NCBI GenBank assembly: GCA_963931865.1
Contig: OZ007507.1
Location: forward strand, 4,556,077 to 4,620,076
DNA length: 64,000 bases
Reading direction: 5' to 3'
Source of the DNA: Axinella damicornis
Taxonomy: Eukaryota; Porifera; Demospongiae; Axinellida; Axinellidae
The notes under the pieces are model-generated. The model saw only the letters and a program-made list of their open reading frames with translations. It searched no databases and was not told the DNA's origin. Shown in pieces: positions 33,901 to 47,700 of the stretch (positions within the stretch are counted from its first letter, which is position 1; each line of letters begins with the position of its first letter). The translations under genes and the position numbers were made by a program.

Positions 33901-36900
33901 GGCCATGTCCATCAGTAGAACGTAGTAGGCATTTGGGTCCAGGTCAAATACCTCAACTTTGATTGGAGGGAACATCCGTCTGTGTGTGTGCACATTTGTG
34001 TAGGGGAGAGAGATGAACATGTTGGTGGAATAACACTGAAGACCCATGCACATAATATAATATGATGATGCAATATGACGTAAGTGAATTGTACAAGTGC
34101 GCCAAGCGGCAGGTGTGTGTCCAGGCTATCAATTTTCTCTTTAATTTCATTACCAGTGTCCACCAATTGGATGAGGATAATAATTGTCTGACTCATTAAT
34201 AATTATGTGGTGTGACTTGTGAGGCACAAAACCTTGTGGTGACCCTTTGTCACCTACTATGAAGTGGTTGATTTCCAGATAGCCAAGGAGCCAAGGAGCA
34301 GAGTCAACGGCTCAAAGCTGCTGTGGATCCATAAGGAGTAATTAATATGGCCAGCTGGTTCTAAGAATCAGTACTTCACTACCCTACCTCTTCCCAGAAA
34401 TTCCACTGTCAATTCCACATAACTTCCTAGAAATCATGTCATTTACACCAGAAAGCTAATTCCAGAGAAGCCTCTAAACTGCCTGCCCCATAACCCCAGG
34501 TAGCCTTTTAGTACATAGGGTAAACCACCAACTAATTACGTACAAGTATTTCCAAGAATAAACTCCACAGAGTGCACTGCATGAGGTCACCAGACAAAGT
34601 TGGTAAGAGCTAGGTCCACATACACAGAGTATTTTGCCAGAGTCGGGATGGAGGTACAAGTATTTGTGTCTTGCCAGGTGATGCGCCACTTACTTGGAGT
34701 TCTGTTACATTAGAGAAATGTACAGGTCTGATTAGATTATGCTATAGGTGACACAGAAAGCTAGAATTCGAATTCTTTGATTAGATTATTCTTTTTGGAG
34801 TATGTGTTATACTTCACAGCTAGGCGCAGACGGAATACCACCACAGTCCCAACGTAATGCTCATTGTTTCTGAATACGACCAGCATTCAATAATTATCAC
34901 ATCATAGGAATGACAACTATGATGAATGCTCCACAGAAGCCTACTCTATTACTTGACGGAAATATTGAACACACAGCTGTTCACAACAATGGCACACACA
35001 CGCATACACAAGCGCAATATCACTTATGGTATCATGAAGTACATGTATGTATGTGTAGTGAGTAAGTGTATTGAGTATATATGTATGTATGTGTAGTGAG
35101 TAAGTGTATTGAGTATATATGTATGTATGTGTAGTGAGTAAGTGTATTGAGTATATATGTATGTATGTGTAGTGAGTAAGTGTATTGAGTATATATGTAT
35201 GTGTGAGCAGTAAACAGCATGCCCTGTCATGATGACACAATTAACTTCCTCTATACTATAGTCATTAGGTCTACCAGCAGTACCACTCTCACTGTCAGAG
35301 GATCTGCTCTTTCTTCTAAGGAGGTGAAATCACCTACCACACTTGCTCCTCAAGTGAATGGCTAACTGGTATTTTCTTGGAATAGCACTTATGTCATAGT
35401 CAAGGTGAGAGTACCTACTTCCACCTAATCAACAGTCCCCAATGAGGGGATTTCGATCTGAGGGTATGCTACCAGCTGGAGCAGTGCAAGAGAACAACAC
35501 AACAACAAGGCAAGCAGGAGCTTATGAGCGCCGCGTAGGGGCTCCTGATGCAAGTGATCGGATCACAAGAAAAAGAAACTGCATATGACACACTAATATG
35601 GCTCGATCACAAACCCAGCTCAGAAGACAACAACACAAGTGGCTGGATCACAACACTAACGCAAACCCAGTTCAGAAGACAACAACACACTGCATCATGA
35701 AACTTGTCTGCAGCGTTGCAAGACGCATCAAGCAAACAACAAAGTCAAACAAATTCTCTCCGGCACCAGTCACAAGCCTCAGAGCCAGGCACCAATCACA
35801 AGCCTCAGAGCCTGGCACCAGTCACAAGTCGCAGAGCCTGGCACCAATCACAAGTCATAGCATGCATGTTAGCACCTAATGGTGGTTGTGGCTACTGGTA
35901 GTAATTGTTACTATGGAGATGGATGTTTTGCACCTTCAGATTATCTCTATGGCAATAATTATCAAGTCGCAATCCATTGCAATTCAAAGACAAATTAATA
36001 ATGATTGCATGTCGTCATGCGTACCATGTGCTTCATTCTAATTTTTTTTTGCAATTCCCAACTATTAAATACTCGAAATCAAAACCATTCCAATGGTATA
36101 TGCTCGTCCCTTTCAGCAACTCCGATAGGCCCATAATAATCTCAATGGTCTGACATGTTCCAAGATGACCCTCCTACTTGCATAACGAATGGAATTTTTG
36201 GGCAACAAAACGAAAACGTTAACTGTTTCTCAGCCACCCCCCACAACCCACTGTACAGAAGACGCACATTAGCAATTACTGTAACCAGGTAGGAGGAGGA
36301 AACAGTAAGTGCTCAAAATGCTCACACAGATCCACCCTGGATACGTCACCGTGGATACATGTGGCATAACCATACTGGGACACCTGCCTAGCAAATTGGA
36401 GCTATGTCCTATCATTGGAAGACACAATATGTGCCCAGCCAATAAAATAGCCACGTTCCTGGGCCCATGCGGAGCAGGGAGAAGATTGTCCTAGTCTGCA
36501 TGGCCTGAGAACATTAAAAGTGTGTTTGTATCATACTACATGGAAGGGTTTGTTCCTTTGTGTTTCCTCAGACCACCCGAACGGCTTGAAAACTCAAACA
36601 TTTTCTGGGAGACATGCCCCCGCAGTGGAAATCATTTAATGCTTATAGCAGTACACTGTTGTCAGGGTGGGAAGACAATCTGTACACATGCTCACATTAC
36701 ACCTACATGCACACACATACAAGGTAAGACTATCTCATAGTATGTGTACTCTTACACATACAACTGCACCACCTCTACTAATGTGTAGACCACTCCAAAG
36801 GCTTCAAAGCTACTATATACTAGTGAAGGGGAATATCCAAAAACCACCACCAAGGCTGTTTACTGTGCATTGACACTTGCAGTTGATTGAATTAACACCT

Positions 36901-39900
36901 GCTGGTAATATAATTAACACCATTCCAATTAGTCAACTGAAGCTGTTCATTGACCAATAGTGGATAGACTTTTCTTACACCCAGCCAGTTGCATTGTTGC
37001 TAAGGTTTCAAATTACAACTGACAATAGGTGAGAAATGGAAGCACGAACTATATATGTAGTGCGGGTGTCAGGAAGCACAAGGTGAACATGTGGTGAGGA
37101 TATGTGGTTTGGAGGTGGGAAGATGAGGTGTGGAGTGTTAAGATATGAAGGTAAAGTGTGAAGTGTAAAAGCATTAGGTGGTTAGAGGTGTGAAGATGAG
37201 GTGTGTTGTGGCAAGGTATGTGGTGAAGTGTCAGCATAGGGTATGCATGGTGATAGCTACATATGTGAGGTGAGGTGTGTGGGTGTTGATGCGAAGAGTG
37301 AGGGTGTGTGGTGTTGATATGAGGGGTGAGGTGAAGATGTGAAGGCCTGGTGGGATGAGCGTAAGGGTGTGAAATGGTACCAGGTGGCAGGTGAGGTGTT
37401 GATATGAAGGGTGAGGGTGTGTGGTGTGAGGATGTGAAATGTAGGTGTGAGGCACAAGGTATGATGATGTGTTGGTGAGGGTAGGTGTGGAGCTGACCAA
37501 CCTGTGCGCTAACATGAGGTCTGCTAATTACACTGTCCCTACAAGATCACAAGTCAAATTCCATTTGTCATTAGGTGCTAATACGCCATTAGTACTTTGT
37601 GTGGCTTTCCATTCCCTCATTGCTAAGCGACCACGGTACAGTAATGGCCTTTCTGCCATGTACAGTCACACTGCAAGGCACAAAAGAGCCTGATCGTATT
37701 CGTATATGGGATACCAGTTTACAGATCAATACTAATTTTGTTTGCTGGTCTGTTAACATATTCATATTTCTCCACACTAGACTATACTGGGCTCCATAAT
37801 CCACCCCTAGTCAGGAAATGAAGTGTGGTGGTTAGATCACAGTACAGCATATGAACAAAAGCAGATTTGAGAGAGAATAGATGAGTTAGAATCAACTGAG
37901 GCTGCTGCTATAAAATGGAATCAGACTTCCAAGTTTGTTTGTTTGTTACCCTGCGCGCGCATGCGTGAAGTGGGGTTAAGCAATCGGTTTTGTCTGTCAG
38001 TCAGTCAGTCGTCTGTCGTCATGATCAGGCAAAAAAAATTTGAAATCTCCCCACATAGACCCTCATAAACCATCGAAATGGAGTCAAAGTTTGTCAAACA
38101 ATAGCAAATAGAAAAAAAATGCTCTATGTGTACCTGACTGAAGTCAAGGCGCTCCGTTTCGCTGTATTTCGGCTATTTCCTACTTTTCATAACTATTCAT
38201 AACATTGGCTCCACCTCTTCGTGACCTCAGAAGAACAGGATACGCAGTGCATTTGGAACTTCGAGATGACTGCTGCTTTTTCCAGCTATTTCCTATTAGC
38301 TATTCGTAACATTTGGCCCCACCTCTCCAGCTTCACAATATAATTTGCGGTAAGTGGTCACTCGATCCCACACTGATATGGCCATACACGAACACAGTAT
38401 ACGCGATAGCCGCCCTATTCGATGCACATCGGCAGAGATGTCATGTCGATTGTAGCTGCACTGCATTCATCCTGGCCTGTAGATCGACGTTCACCGCGGG
38501 GTATGTGTTCTATGAACACCTCTAGTTTGTTTTTGCCATGGAGTCCAGTTGCGTAGTGTGTATAAGTGTCCACTAGTGTTCAGAATTATCTGTGGATTTG
38601 TCTTTTTCTCCAATCATTCAGTTAATGTTCCCATAGCTATATTGAGGCAAGCATTGTGTCTACATTATGCTCACTCACAAATCGTTTCCCTCAGTTGTGG
38701 CAATAAGCCCAACTTGCCATCTTGAAGAATCACAGACTACAGTGTGTTTTACTCAGGGAGTTACAATGACATAGCTACTTGGAAAGGGAAAGGAGTAGCC
38801 AATGGCAGGGCACTATGACAAGTAAGGCTTGCAAGTGGAAGGCTTATACAGAACAGTGAATTGACAATTTTCATGCATGAAAACAAGCAGTCAACTAGTG
38901 TTCCATAAATATATCCCACCTAGTTACCTACTTATGAATTAGAAGCGACTTGTAAACGGCAAGGCTTCTAGTAAGAGCCAGGTCAGTACACAGTGGAATC
39001 CTCCTTCCTACTATCATGAGGAATGTAAGCCCCACAGCATCAGCCCCACTTGTGTGACCAGCTGTCACACAAGTACAGCTGTCACCTGCAAATTTTCCTG
39101 AGACTACCATTCATAATTACACTATAGCTACTGGTAGGGAATTAAAGTAAGCCCCAAAAATAAAAAAACTGGGTTCAGTGGAGACATGGAGAGATTCTGA
39201 CTACACCATCATCATTGTAATTTTTACCAACCCAAACGTGTATTTGTTTGGTACTGAAACTCACCTTTGTGGTGGAATTATGAGCACTTTTGTCTTTTGC
39301 GGCCCTCCGTGTGGGTGGATTTTTTTGGTTCCAGATCTGCTAGGAATGAGACAGTTACGTATACGCTAATCGAAGACGATCCATAGAGCTAGCCGCCTAT
39401 GCCCAACACCGCCAATGGGCAGTCTTGGAGCTGTAAGTACGAACTGGTGGAGTTTACTCTGCTGCCGAGATGCACTGGCTACCAGTAGTGCAGTTTCCAC
39501 TGGATTGTTTGTACTGGTATAAGATATCTTCATTACTCACTCCTTAATCAGAGGGTCATCTTTCCAGAAGTGCGCTCTCTTAGCCTGAGTATGCCATCAG
39601 TTTAGTCTGTGTGACTAATGATTTTTATCTCACAATGTACTAGGGCCATGCACAAAGTCTGTATTTTAGGTACTGCACCAGCTCACAGATGACACAAAAA
39701 TGTTGCATTTTCCCAAATGTTATCCGTACAAAATCTAACAAAATCGGAGGAATATGAAAGAGAAGAAAGATCCAGTTCTCTCCCAAAGACTACCATCTTA
39801 CTAAAGCTTATCTGTGAAGCTGCAGTGTAGTCTATCTTTTGTGCAATTGTTTCATGTTGCATTAAAAACACGGTCACAGGAGCATACGTAGCCTAACTCT

Positions 39901-41724
39901 ACAACTCTCAATATCACAGATGTGTGTATTTCAGTGCATGGCCCACATGAGTTGTAATCCTGGAGGATCTAAGCTCAATTTCCCCCACCACAAAGGTGAG
40001 ATGGAAAAATGTAAGTGAGCGGCGTCAGGTGTTGAGAATAGGGTATTCAATTTCACACAGCAACCCTGCCATATTCCACACTAATGGAATAAACAGGAGA
40101 AAATCAAATTAGTGTAATCAAAACAAGCTGAGCACAAAACCAACCAAACACCTGTCGCACATTCCTAAGTAATTCACACCAAATGTGTGAATATAGAACC
40201 ATGAATTTGTATGGCAGAGAGTAGATTGCAGAACCATCAGGGCTGCTTTCTTTTCTAGCCTACTCCAAGTTTTCCTGTTGCTTTAAACCACGTCTTGGCT
40301 GTCTACCTTGTAACCTGGCATAAAACAACATCACATCCCCCATGAAGAATATTACTGTGTAGGATTTACAAACAAAGAGGGGACTTTCACTTCAGTTGTG
40401 AATACTAAAAACTCTTTTAATGAAAACACCAACAACCCCCATTCGTCCCATTCAGCATATGCTCCACCATTAAAAAATACAAGCGCAATCAGTTGTCAGC
40501 GGTAATGGAGTTATAAACAGCTAGTTTAACAAACCGGACAAGGAGACACCAACTCTTAGAGCTATAGAACTAATCGTACAGTATGTGCTGTCTGCTGACA
40601 CTCTTCACTCAACCCAGATGGTGCAGAGCATGTGTTAACAACAGTATTTGGCTTCACGATTTATAGGGTACCCCCTGATTACAAGGTTGTTTGGTCTTAG
40701 GTGCCAGTCAAACTTCATAAAAGATATTCCCAAGCTCACTGCTTGGCAAGCAGATACTCAGGGTTTGGTAGCAGTGTGTGGGCAGAGTGACAAAATAGGT
40801 GACTTTCATGTAGTTTGTGAGGTGAAATACAAGGTGAAGTGGTCCTACACACTGTCAAACCTTAGATTGCAATCAGCAGATCTCACCCCATTTTTGGCAC
40901 ATTCATACATGGACATATTCTGGGAGTTGTGATACTGGTAGTAAACTTAGGATTGTGGGGTGAGGAATTATCTTCCATACTACACATACAATTTGGTCAA
41001 GGTGCAGTGTTTGTCACTTCCAAGTTACAACTCTTGAGTGTTTTTGTATAGCTGGACCCTTTGATGAACTATATCAAAAGATAGTACTTTGAAGCCTCAA
41101 AGCGAAAACAAGTTTCACCTAGGCCCAAATTAACAAGAGGGATTGATCACCAAAGAAATGCTATTAACATCTAAGGTAGCGCAAACTATTATTGCTGACA
41201 CCTGTGGTGGTACCCATGCATAGATTAACTATAACAGTCACTATCTGTTAGCTGCTATAATTCATTAAGGTCATGCCAGCATGTGCTGGGCACGCGCATC
41301 ACCTAAGCACCACATTATTCAGAGCTCAGTGGCCAATGCTACTCTGTACAAACTAATTGGTTATACTAGACACAGCAAGACTTTAGTGCAGTGCAAAGTG
41401 CTAGCTATAGTGGCACAAAAACAGTGGAAAATTGCAAAATTGCTGCGATGCCGAAAACTACAGCACATACCTTCCTCTCCTGGTGACTATCATCTCCGTG
41501 CCAACTGAGTCAAACTGTTTCCACAGTTTTCTGCTCTGGTGCTGCAGTGCCACTGCCATCTTGCTATCAGGGTGATTGCTGCAGTGGATCTTCTCATCAG
41601 GTAGGTACTCGCTGTCCATTGATCTCATTTCCAGAGAAGGTGGTGAATCTAGTTCATTTGTGGATGATTCAGGAGAGTTTGCCTCCATAGTATCCATGAT
41701 AGTCAAGTCGTAGTCTTCTGTCAT
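30957..41724 (-). CDS. T-box transcription factor
   Basis: The exons in coding order are 41471-41724 (ATG at 41724), 33715-33979, 33263-33409, 32803-32891, about 32401-32579 and 30957-32083. That is about 685 residues. The T-box runs from about residue 66 to 240: LWKQFDSVGTEMIV, RRMFPPIKVEVFDLDP, MDMAPVDKYRYKY, RLYVHPDSP, KLKLTNNQLD, NSMHRYQPRLHIV, TVTAYQNDK and LKIENNPFAKGFR. These contact the half-site TCACACCT in family structures. The loop after SSWV reads KCFEEECSP instead of the usual GKAEP-type turn. The C-terminal exon is Thr/Ala/Val/Pro-rich, likely a transactivation region, with a basic GQKRKS patch at its start. I cannot place it in a named subfamily; it looks intermediate between Tbx2/3, Tbx4/5 and Tbx1/15/20. 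The junction between exons 4 and 5 is uncertain because the best acceptor (near 32606) is out of phase. An in-frame TAG lies upstream of the chosen ATG. Confidence 0.9.
35038..35205. repeat. 38 bp satellite (GTATGTATGTGTAGTGAG...)
   Basis: Four near-identical units combining GTATGTATGTGTAGTGAG, TAAGTGTATTGAG and TATATAT. The open frames across it are artefacts of the repeat. Confidence 0.9.
37050..37480. repeat. Degenerate GT-rich tandem stretch
   Basis: Loose units such as GAGGTGTTGATATGAAGGGTG and GTGAGGATGTG, strongly strand-asymmetric (purine plus T). Confidence 0.65.
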
Positions 41725-42473
41725 TGTGGCTGATTTTTCCTTGTCTTGTAGCTAGTTTGCAAGTTTTTGACTTGAGGGCTGCAATTTTGCTAACTTCTTG
41801 CCTCAGGACCTGCAAATTCACAAACTGGAAGATGCAATCCAATAGATACACAAAATGCAAGTAAATTAATGGTGCTGAAACTGCAATTACAACACATTTG
41901 CTCCTTGAATGCGCGCCCGGTGCACGCAGAACTGACTGCATGTGTTCTGACGTGCATAATTGCACCCTTACCGTCCTGGCAAATATGTTCATCGAGCTAT
42001 CTAGAGATGAGCAACGCATGCAGGTTAGCTACAAAGCCAACCAACCATACTAGCTGCACCTTATGTACTGTTCACCCTTACGTAGCTAGCTGCTTCACTT
42101 CAGCTGCAGTGTTGATTTACGCACCTTGCTCAATCGAGACGAGTCCTCCAAGCTGCAAGTGCAGTATAATTGTCTTTGTGTTTACAGCGAGACGTCCGCA
42201 GCTTTAGTACTTCCTGCTATTAGAAAAGAGCGTGATGGTTAGATTTATGTAATGCAAAATGTGTGGAATCATTATAAATTTACACCTCTGGGTGTGAAAC
42301 AGGGGCTGAACATGTTGCTGTCTATGCTTTCGCGTTATGACGTCAATGCAAGGCAATGACGTCACAGTGTATAAGTAGGGACTGCGTGAAGTATTATTCA
42401 TACGCGATGAATATAACTATAGCTAGCTAGCTGACCGTGAGTAGAAGGTCACTGCATGCAGGTGCATCGCAGA
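41725..42473. promoter_or_regulatory. Divergent promoter region between the T-box gene and the CDP-alcohol transferase gene
   Basis: The two start codons face away across 749 bp. A TATA-like CAGTGTATAAGTAGGG occurs at about 42365, roughly 100 bp before the phosphatidyltransferase ATG, next to a CRE-like repeated TGACGTCA (about 42338 and 42358). Non-coding first exons cannot be excluded. Confidence 0.4.
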
Positions 42474-44715
42474 ATGAAGCACTCCGTATTTCTGTTTATT
42501 CCAAATCTCATAGGTAAGTTATTATGCGGTACGCGATGCTGAAATCCAGCTAGCTGTGCAAGTCAGCGGTCATATGCTGGTGCCGAGATTATGGGCGTAT
42601 GGTATTCAGTGTGCTTCATTTAGAACCTTATTGTTCATCACTTCATCATGGTATTTGGTAATTGCTTACGTGAATAATCTCGGTATTTGGTGGTTACCTA
42701 TATGAATAATCTCTGTACTGTGTGTCCATCTGCTCTCTCACAGGCTATTTCCGCCTCGTGTTGATCGTTGTTGGGTGGTACTACTTTGACAACATCTCAG
42801 TGTTTCTACCAGTATATGGTGTATCCGCTTTCCTGGATGGTAAAGCTAAGTTACTGTGATTTGTATTGAGTACTTGGAATGGTCCGACAGATATGAGCTT
42901 GAGGTGCTGGAATCACAATACCTGTCCATTGCACTTGCACCGTTTTTCCGTACGCATCCTTGTACATCTTCATTGCAGCCACTTGTTTGGTATTCCCAGG
43001 GCCTTAATAATTTATGTTGCATAGCAATTACACGAGTAGCAATCTATGCTAATACGAACATGTACCCTGATAACACACGACACACATTATATTATTAGCC
43101 TTGGTCTTCGAGTTCGACACACAACCGGGGAGGGAACTACAGGTACCCATGACACACTACTTCTTGTACATCCCTGCTTAATCTCCAGACCAGGATCTCT
43201 GTCACGCTGCCTGTATGACACGCCCCTGGCAGCCTCAATAGCTGTAGCAAACTCGTCTCACCGAGGCTCCTTGCTGCAACTGGAGTCCAGCTCTCCTCAC
43301 CAGATGCAGAGGTGCAACATAGTCCTGGGGTACCATCACTACTTTCAAATTGCACCGACTTACAAGATACTAACCCAGTCAGTTGGATATCATCCACTGT
43401 TCCACTATGGCTTGTCTACCGTGCACAGCAACAAACAAACGTGTACAGTGAGCGACTTTGCAACTTTTTGTGCAGGATATCTACAGATGTTGAATACTAG
43501 TCTCGCGGGCCATCCTCTCGCCACACCCACTTCAGGGAGGGGAGAGTCTGGTCAGATTCCCACCATTGTCTCCTGTCTAGCACTTCTTGCTGTGTTAAGT
43601 GGATTCAATGGATGTGACATTGGTGTGTGGGGTTGCCTTTCTGTACACTAAGTATGCCAACTTAACACCCCATGTGTCAATTACTACTACACACAAGCCC
43701 CAATTAGATTGGCACCCACTTAGTTAGCCCATGTGCAACAAGGAAGCCATATGGCAATTTGACCAGATTCTCCTCCCAAGTATATGGAGTCTGGCCGGTG
43801 ACACTATGTACCCAGGTGCTATTGCAGTAGCCTCGTACCCAGGCCCACACGCGGAATGTGGAAGAGGGCCTGGTGACACTTGGCAAAATTCCTGTATGTG
43901 CACAATCAGCGTAACTGCATAAGCGATTACAATCCTTACTCGAAACTAGAGGTGCTCAGCAGAGCACGTACCCCGTGCGCAACTTTGACTTGACAGCTAT
44001 AGGCCTACCACCGATTATTCATACAGCATGCACGATGAGCTAGCTAGGCCATGATTTACAGCGACTGACGCATGCAGAATGAGATACCGTAAGTTGTGGC
44101 AGTAATGTTAAAAATTGGGTGTGGTCAGGTTGTATAATTTAGAAACACGACTTTCACGCAGCTTTTCTCAGCCTCCCGAGTAGATCTCTGGTCTGTGAGT
44201 TATGTAGACGCTAGTATTTTCTGAATTCTGACACTGAAATAAGCCTTCAACAAGGCCTTCACTGCTCAAACCGTGCTTGGTGGACAGACTGACAGACAAA
44301 CTGATCACTCTACCCCCTGCTGCGCATGCGCACGGGGTAATTACGCAGAAGGTAGCTGTTGGTGATGGCTAAGTAGAAAGTCCTTGCCAAGGATCGACCA
44401 GAGGTGAGTCTTGAAGGCTAGAACAGCGGTTTTATCAAACGGCTACACTTTTCACGGGGTAAAGAATGTAATTACTACGCAATAATTGGCAATGGACGAA
44501 CGTGATTCGCCTACCCGAAATCAAGACTGCTGAGCTCAGCACAGACGGGAATTTTGCCAAGTGTCACCAGGCCCACTTCCATGTTTCGCGTGTGGGCCTG
44601 GGTGCGAGGCTACTATTGCAATACATGCTAGATAATATTATGTAGCGACTGCAGGTCTCCCAGACAGACCAGCATTATGCTGATGGGACATTTCCTGTTT
44701 AAAATTAAAATTTAG

Positions 44716-44759
<44 letters not shown>

Positions 44760-47700
44760 GTGCAGAAGTCAAAGCATAGTATAAACCAAGATGGCGACAT
44801 GGGCAAGGTCACCTGGCTGTATCCCACTCCACTTTCTTGACGGCATACTTAACCTTTGACCTTTGATATATGTCCGACTGGCCTGGCTGTAGCTGGTTAA
44901 GACTTATTCTTATCTGTCATGGTTTTACTAGAAATTGCTAGGGATTTACTGGGGATTACTAGATGTCTTCACTTCATCATGGATCTGACACCACATTACA
45001 TTCCTTGGAGTTCTGCAAGCAATGTCACCAGGAGCGCATCGCTTCCTCATTATGCGCTCCTGATGTCACCCAAGACATTTTTTTTGCCCACCAAAAATGG
45101 CAGCTGAGTTGCAAGAACAGAGATTTCATGTAATGTGTATTCACAGGGTGTCTCTAATCACTGGACTGGAACGGTGGAATGGACTATGGGAATTTAATGT
45201 ACAGCAGAAGGCACCATTTCATAATTTCTTTCGTCCCTTTCCACTCTGTCAGGTCTCCAAAAAGTCTCCTGCATTCCAGGTAAACTACTAGCTAAGTACA
45301 GAATGCGTCCATTGAAGCTCATTAAATATGCTCGTGACCTTTGACCCTTGAGACTTCGAGGAGGATGCATGAATGCAGGCCAATGGCAGGAAGAGCTGGC
45401 TATGACTAGTTTAGTAAGTGAATAGCCACACATCAGAGCCGGTTATTGCCATGGAAAAATGCTTCTTGGCTTTTTTTTTTAAAGTTGTCCATTCCATTTC
45501 CATCCACCTTTCTGGTCCATTTTCCAGTCCAGTGATTAGAGACACCCATAACTCATCTGTTGTTGTACAAACTTTCAACACTCCCGCTATGCTGCGACAA
45601 GGAGTCTCAAATTCCTCATTCCAAAATTCAGCTGGTCATCAGCCATTTTCTGTCCAATTTTCTATGACAGCCACCCAAAGTCAATCAGTAATTATTTGCA
45701 TACTGCAATCAATCAAACAGCCTGGGAACAAAGACTAGCCATTCCCCCAGTGCAATACATTCAACACTCCCTAAACCAGGAGTTAAAACAGTGCACATCT
45801 CTTACAGTGTTATGGTATGTGCTAGATTGACGCCATTACTGATTACTTCTGGCCCGAGATGCAGCCAATGTTCTCTAATGCAAGAATTGCCATTGCCACA
45901 CTGTAGGTGTATAATTAGCATTTGGATGTACAAATAGTACCAGATTCTAATTTTAAAATGCAGCAAGGTTCCTAGTAGAGATTTTGACTCTGCCAAGATT
46001 TGTTTTCATGGGCTACACAACTTCACATTCCCCGCTGCTTCTTTGGAAGTGTCCGATGTTTGAGTTCACCTTTCTCGGGCAGCCCTCCCCCAAACTTCTT
46101 TCCCCCCCTCCACTTCACACCCTGCCCATTTGTGTCTGCAACCCACCGCAGGGTTTTAGCGTCTGCTAATTTGTTTCCACAATTCACAGCCAAATAGGAA
46201 GCCCACGTATGCCTTTATGTATACACAGTGAGACCTGAGGAATTGTGCTGCAGAATGGGGGTATGGTGTAATGGTTAAAATGTTAGTAATCTCTTGTATT
46301 CTCTAGTAGTCTAGTAGACTAAGAATCCATTACCCTTCCTAAAAGAGGTCTTTGGTTGTCTTGGATTCCGCAGAGAAATCTAGTTCTGATTTCAAATGTG
46401 ATACAGTTTAATGCTGGTAATCTCTAGTATTCTCTAGTAACCCATGCTTACCCTTGTTGTGTAAGGCAGGTTGGTTGTCTTGGATTCCTCTAGCTCTGGT
46501 TACCTAGGTGATACTGAAGCATGTTTTGGTTGTAGTACTGTTGTATGAGAATATTGCACAGGTATTCCGAGCTAGGTGGGACAATACGTATGCTTGTGAT
46601 TAATTTGTTCTGTACCATTACATGGCATATTACAAACCACACATATGCTATACGTACAAACATAAGTTCACCTGCAATTCCTTACGGAAGCATGGAGATT
46701 TCAGCACAACAGAAATCGATCAACTCACTATATAGTCTCGTTCCCAGGTTGGGTCTGGGACCGAGAGTGCTCACTATATGATTATGAAAAAAAAATTACT
46801 TCTATAAAAGACTCGATTGGGGGATGAAAACTCCTTTTCAGCAGATAGTAAACGTTGCGGAACCATTATCTATGTTGTCAGCATCCTGGCTTCATTAGTT
46901 GTCACATACATGCAAAAAGAAAACAAGTACATGTAGCTATTCCACTTTTTCTGTGTGCTATAAATTCACAGCTGTCTAGTGGTTGGAAAGCCTAGCATTT
47001 CCCACTATCTTTAACACTCGACAGACTATGATCATCAGCTCAGAAGCCGGCAACCTGTAAACAGTATTATTTGGTGTGTGTTATGGTCATTGTTTCCTCC
47101 CATCTTGTGTTTGTGAATAACCCGATGACACCACAAGGGTCAAAAGGTGGGGTGTGAATATTTTCAAACTGGCAAGTAGATAGATGCAGTATAATATCGG
47201 ATCACCTGTTTCCAATGTGGTATTGTGTCCCCACTTTAGCGTGGTTATAACAATTACTGTAGGACCTCAGGTGTGGATTACAACATAGTTTATTCTGGCG
47301 GTTGTCTTGCTCACCAAATCCAGTTGTACTTTCAGCTTCCTTCTCTATCCTCCATTCAAGAGTTCAGTAATATCAACTTTTTATGACCTTGTTTATGTAT
47401 GTAGTTGTAAACAAGATTACATCATCAATATTGCTTAAGGAATTTCTAATTCAATGTTGCTGTAAACAACTGTCTTAGTTGCCATGGTAATCCATCCACT
47501 CACTCAAACCGACCACATCCCCACTTCCCCTCTCATCTGTGGTTTCCCAGACACCTACACCCACCCTGGAACTTGCATGCCAGCTAGTCAGTGTTTAGTG
47601 ACAATATTTGCCTCTTTGCAGGCTTCCGAATTACAGAAAGATTGTCCCTGGTATTGAAGGCTATGATTATGTCAGCCCCCTCTATTCTGCTGAGGCATGA

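Larger units (their letters stand above)
33980..41470 (-). other. First coding intron of the T-box gene, 7.5 kb, no nested gene seen
   Basis: No frame here resembles a protein. It holds the 38 bp satellite at 35038-35205, short direct repeats at 35755-35865, a degenerate GT-rich tandem stretch at 37050-37480 and a palindromic GCGCGCATGCG segment with a (TCAG)n run at 37950-38015. The remaining AT-rich sequence has no repeat structure I can see. Large first introns of developmental regulators often hold enhancers; that is inference only. Confidence 0.5.

Noticed and set aside
46255..46345. tRNA-like ATGGTGTAATGGTTAA segment
   Set aside because: It resembles a Pol III A box, but no B box or cloverleaf follows.
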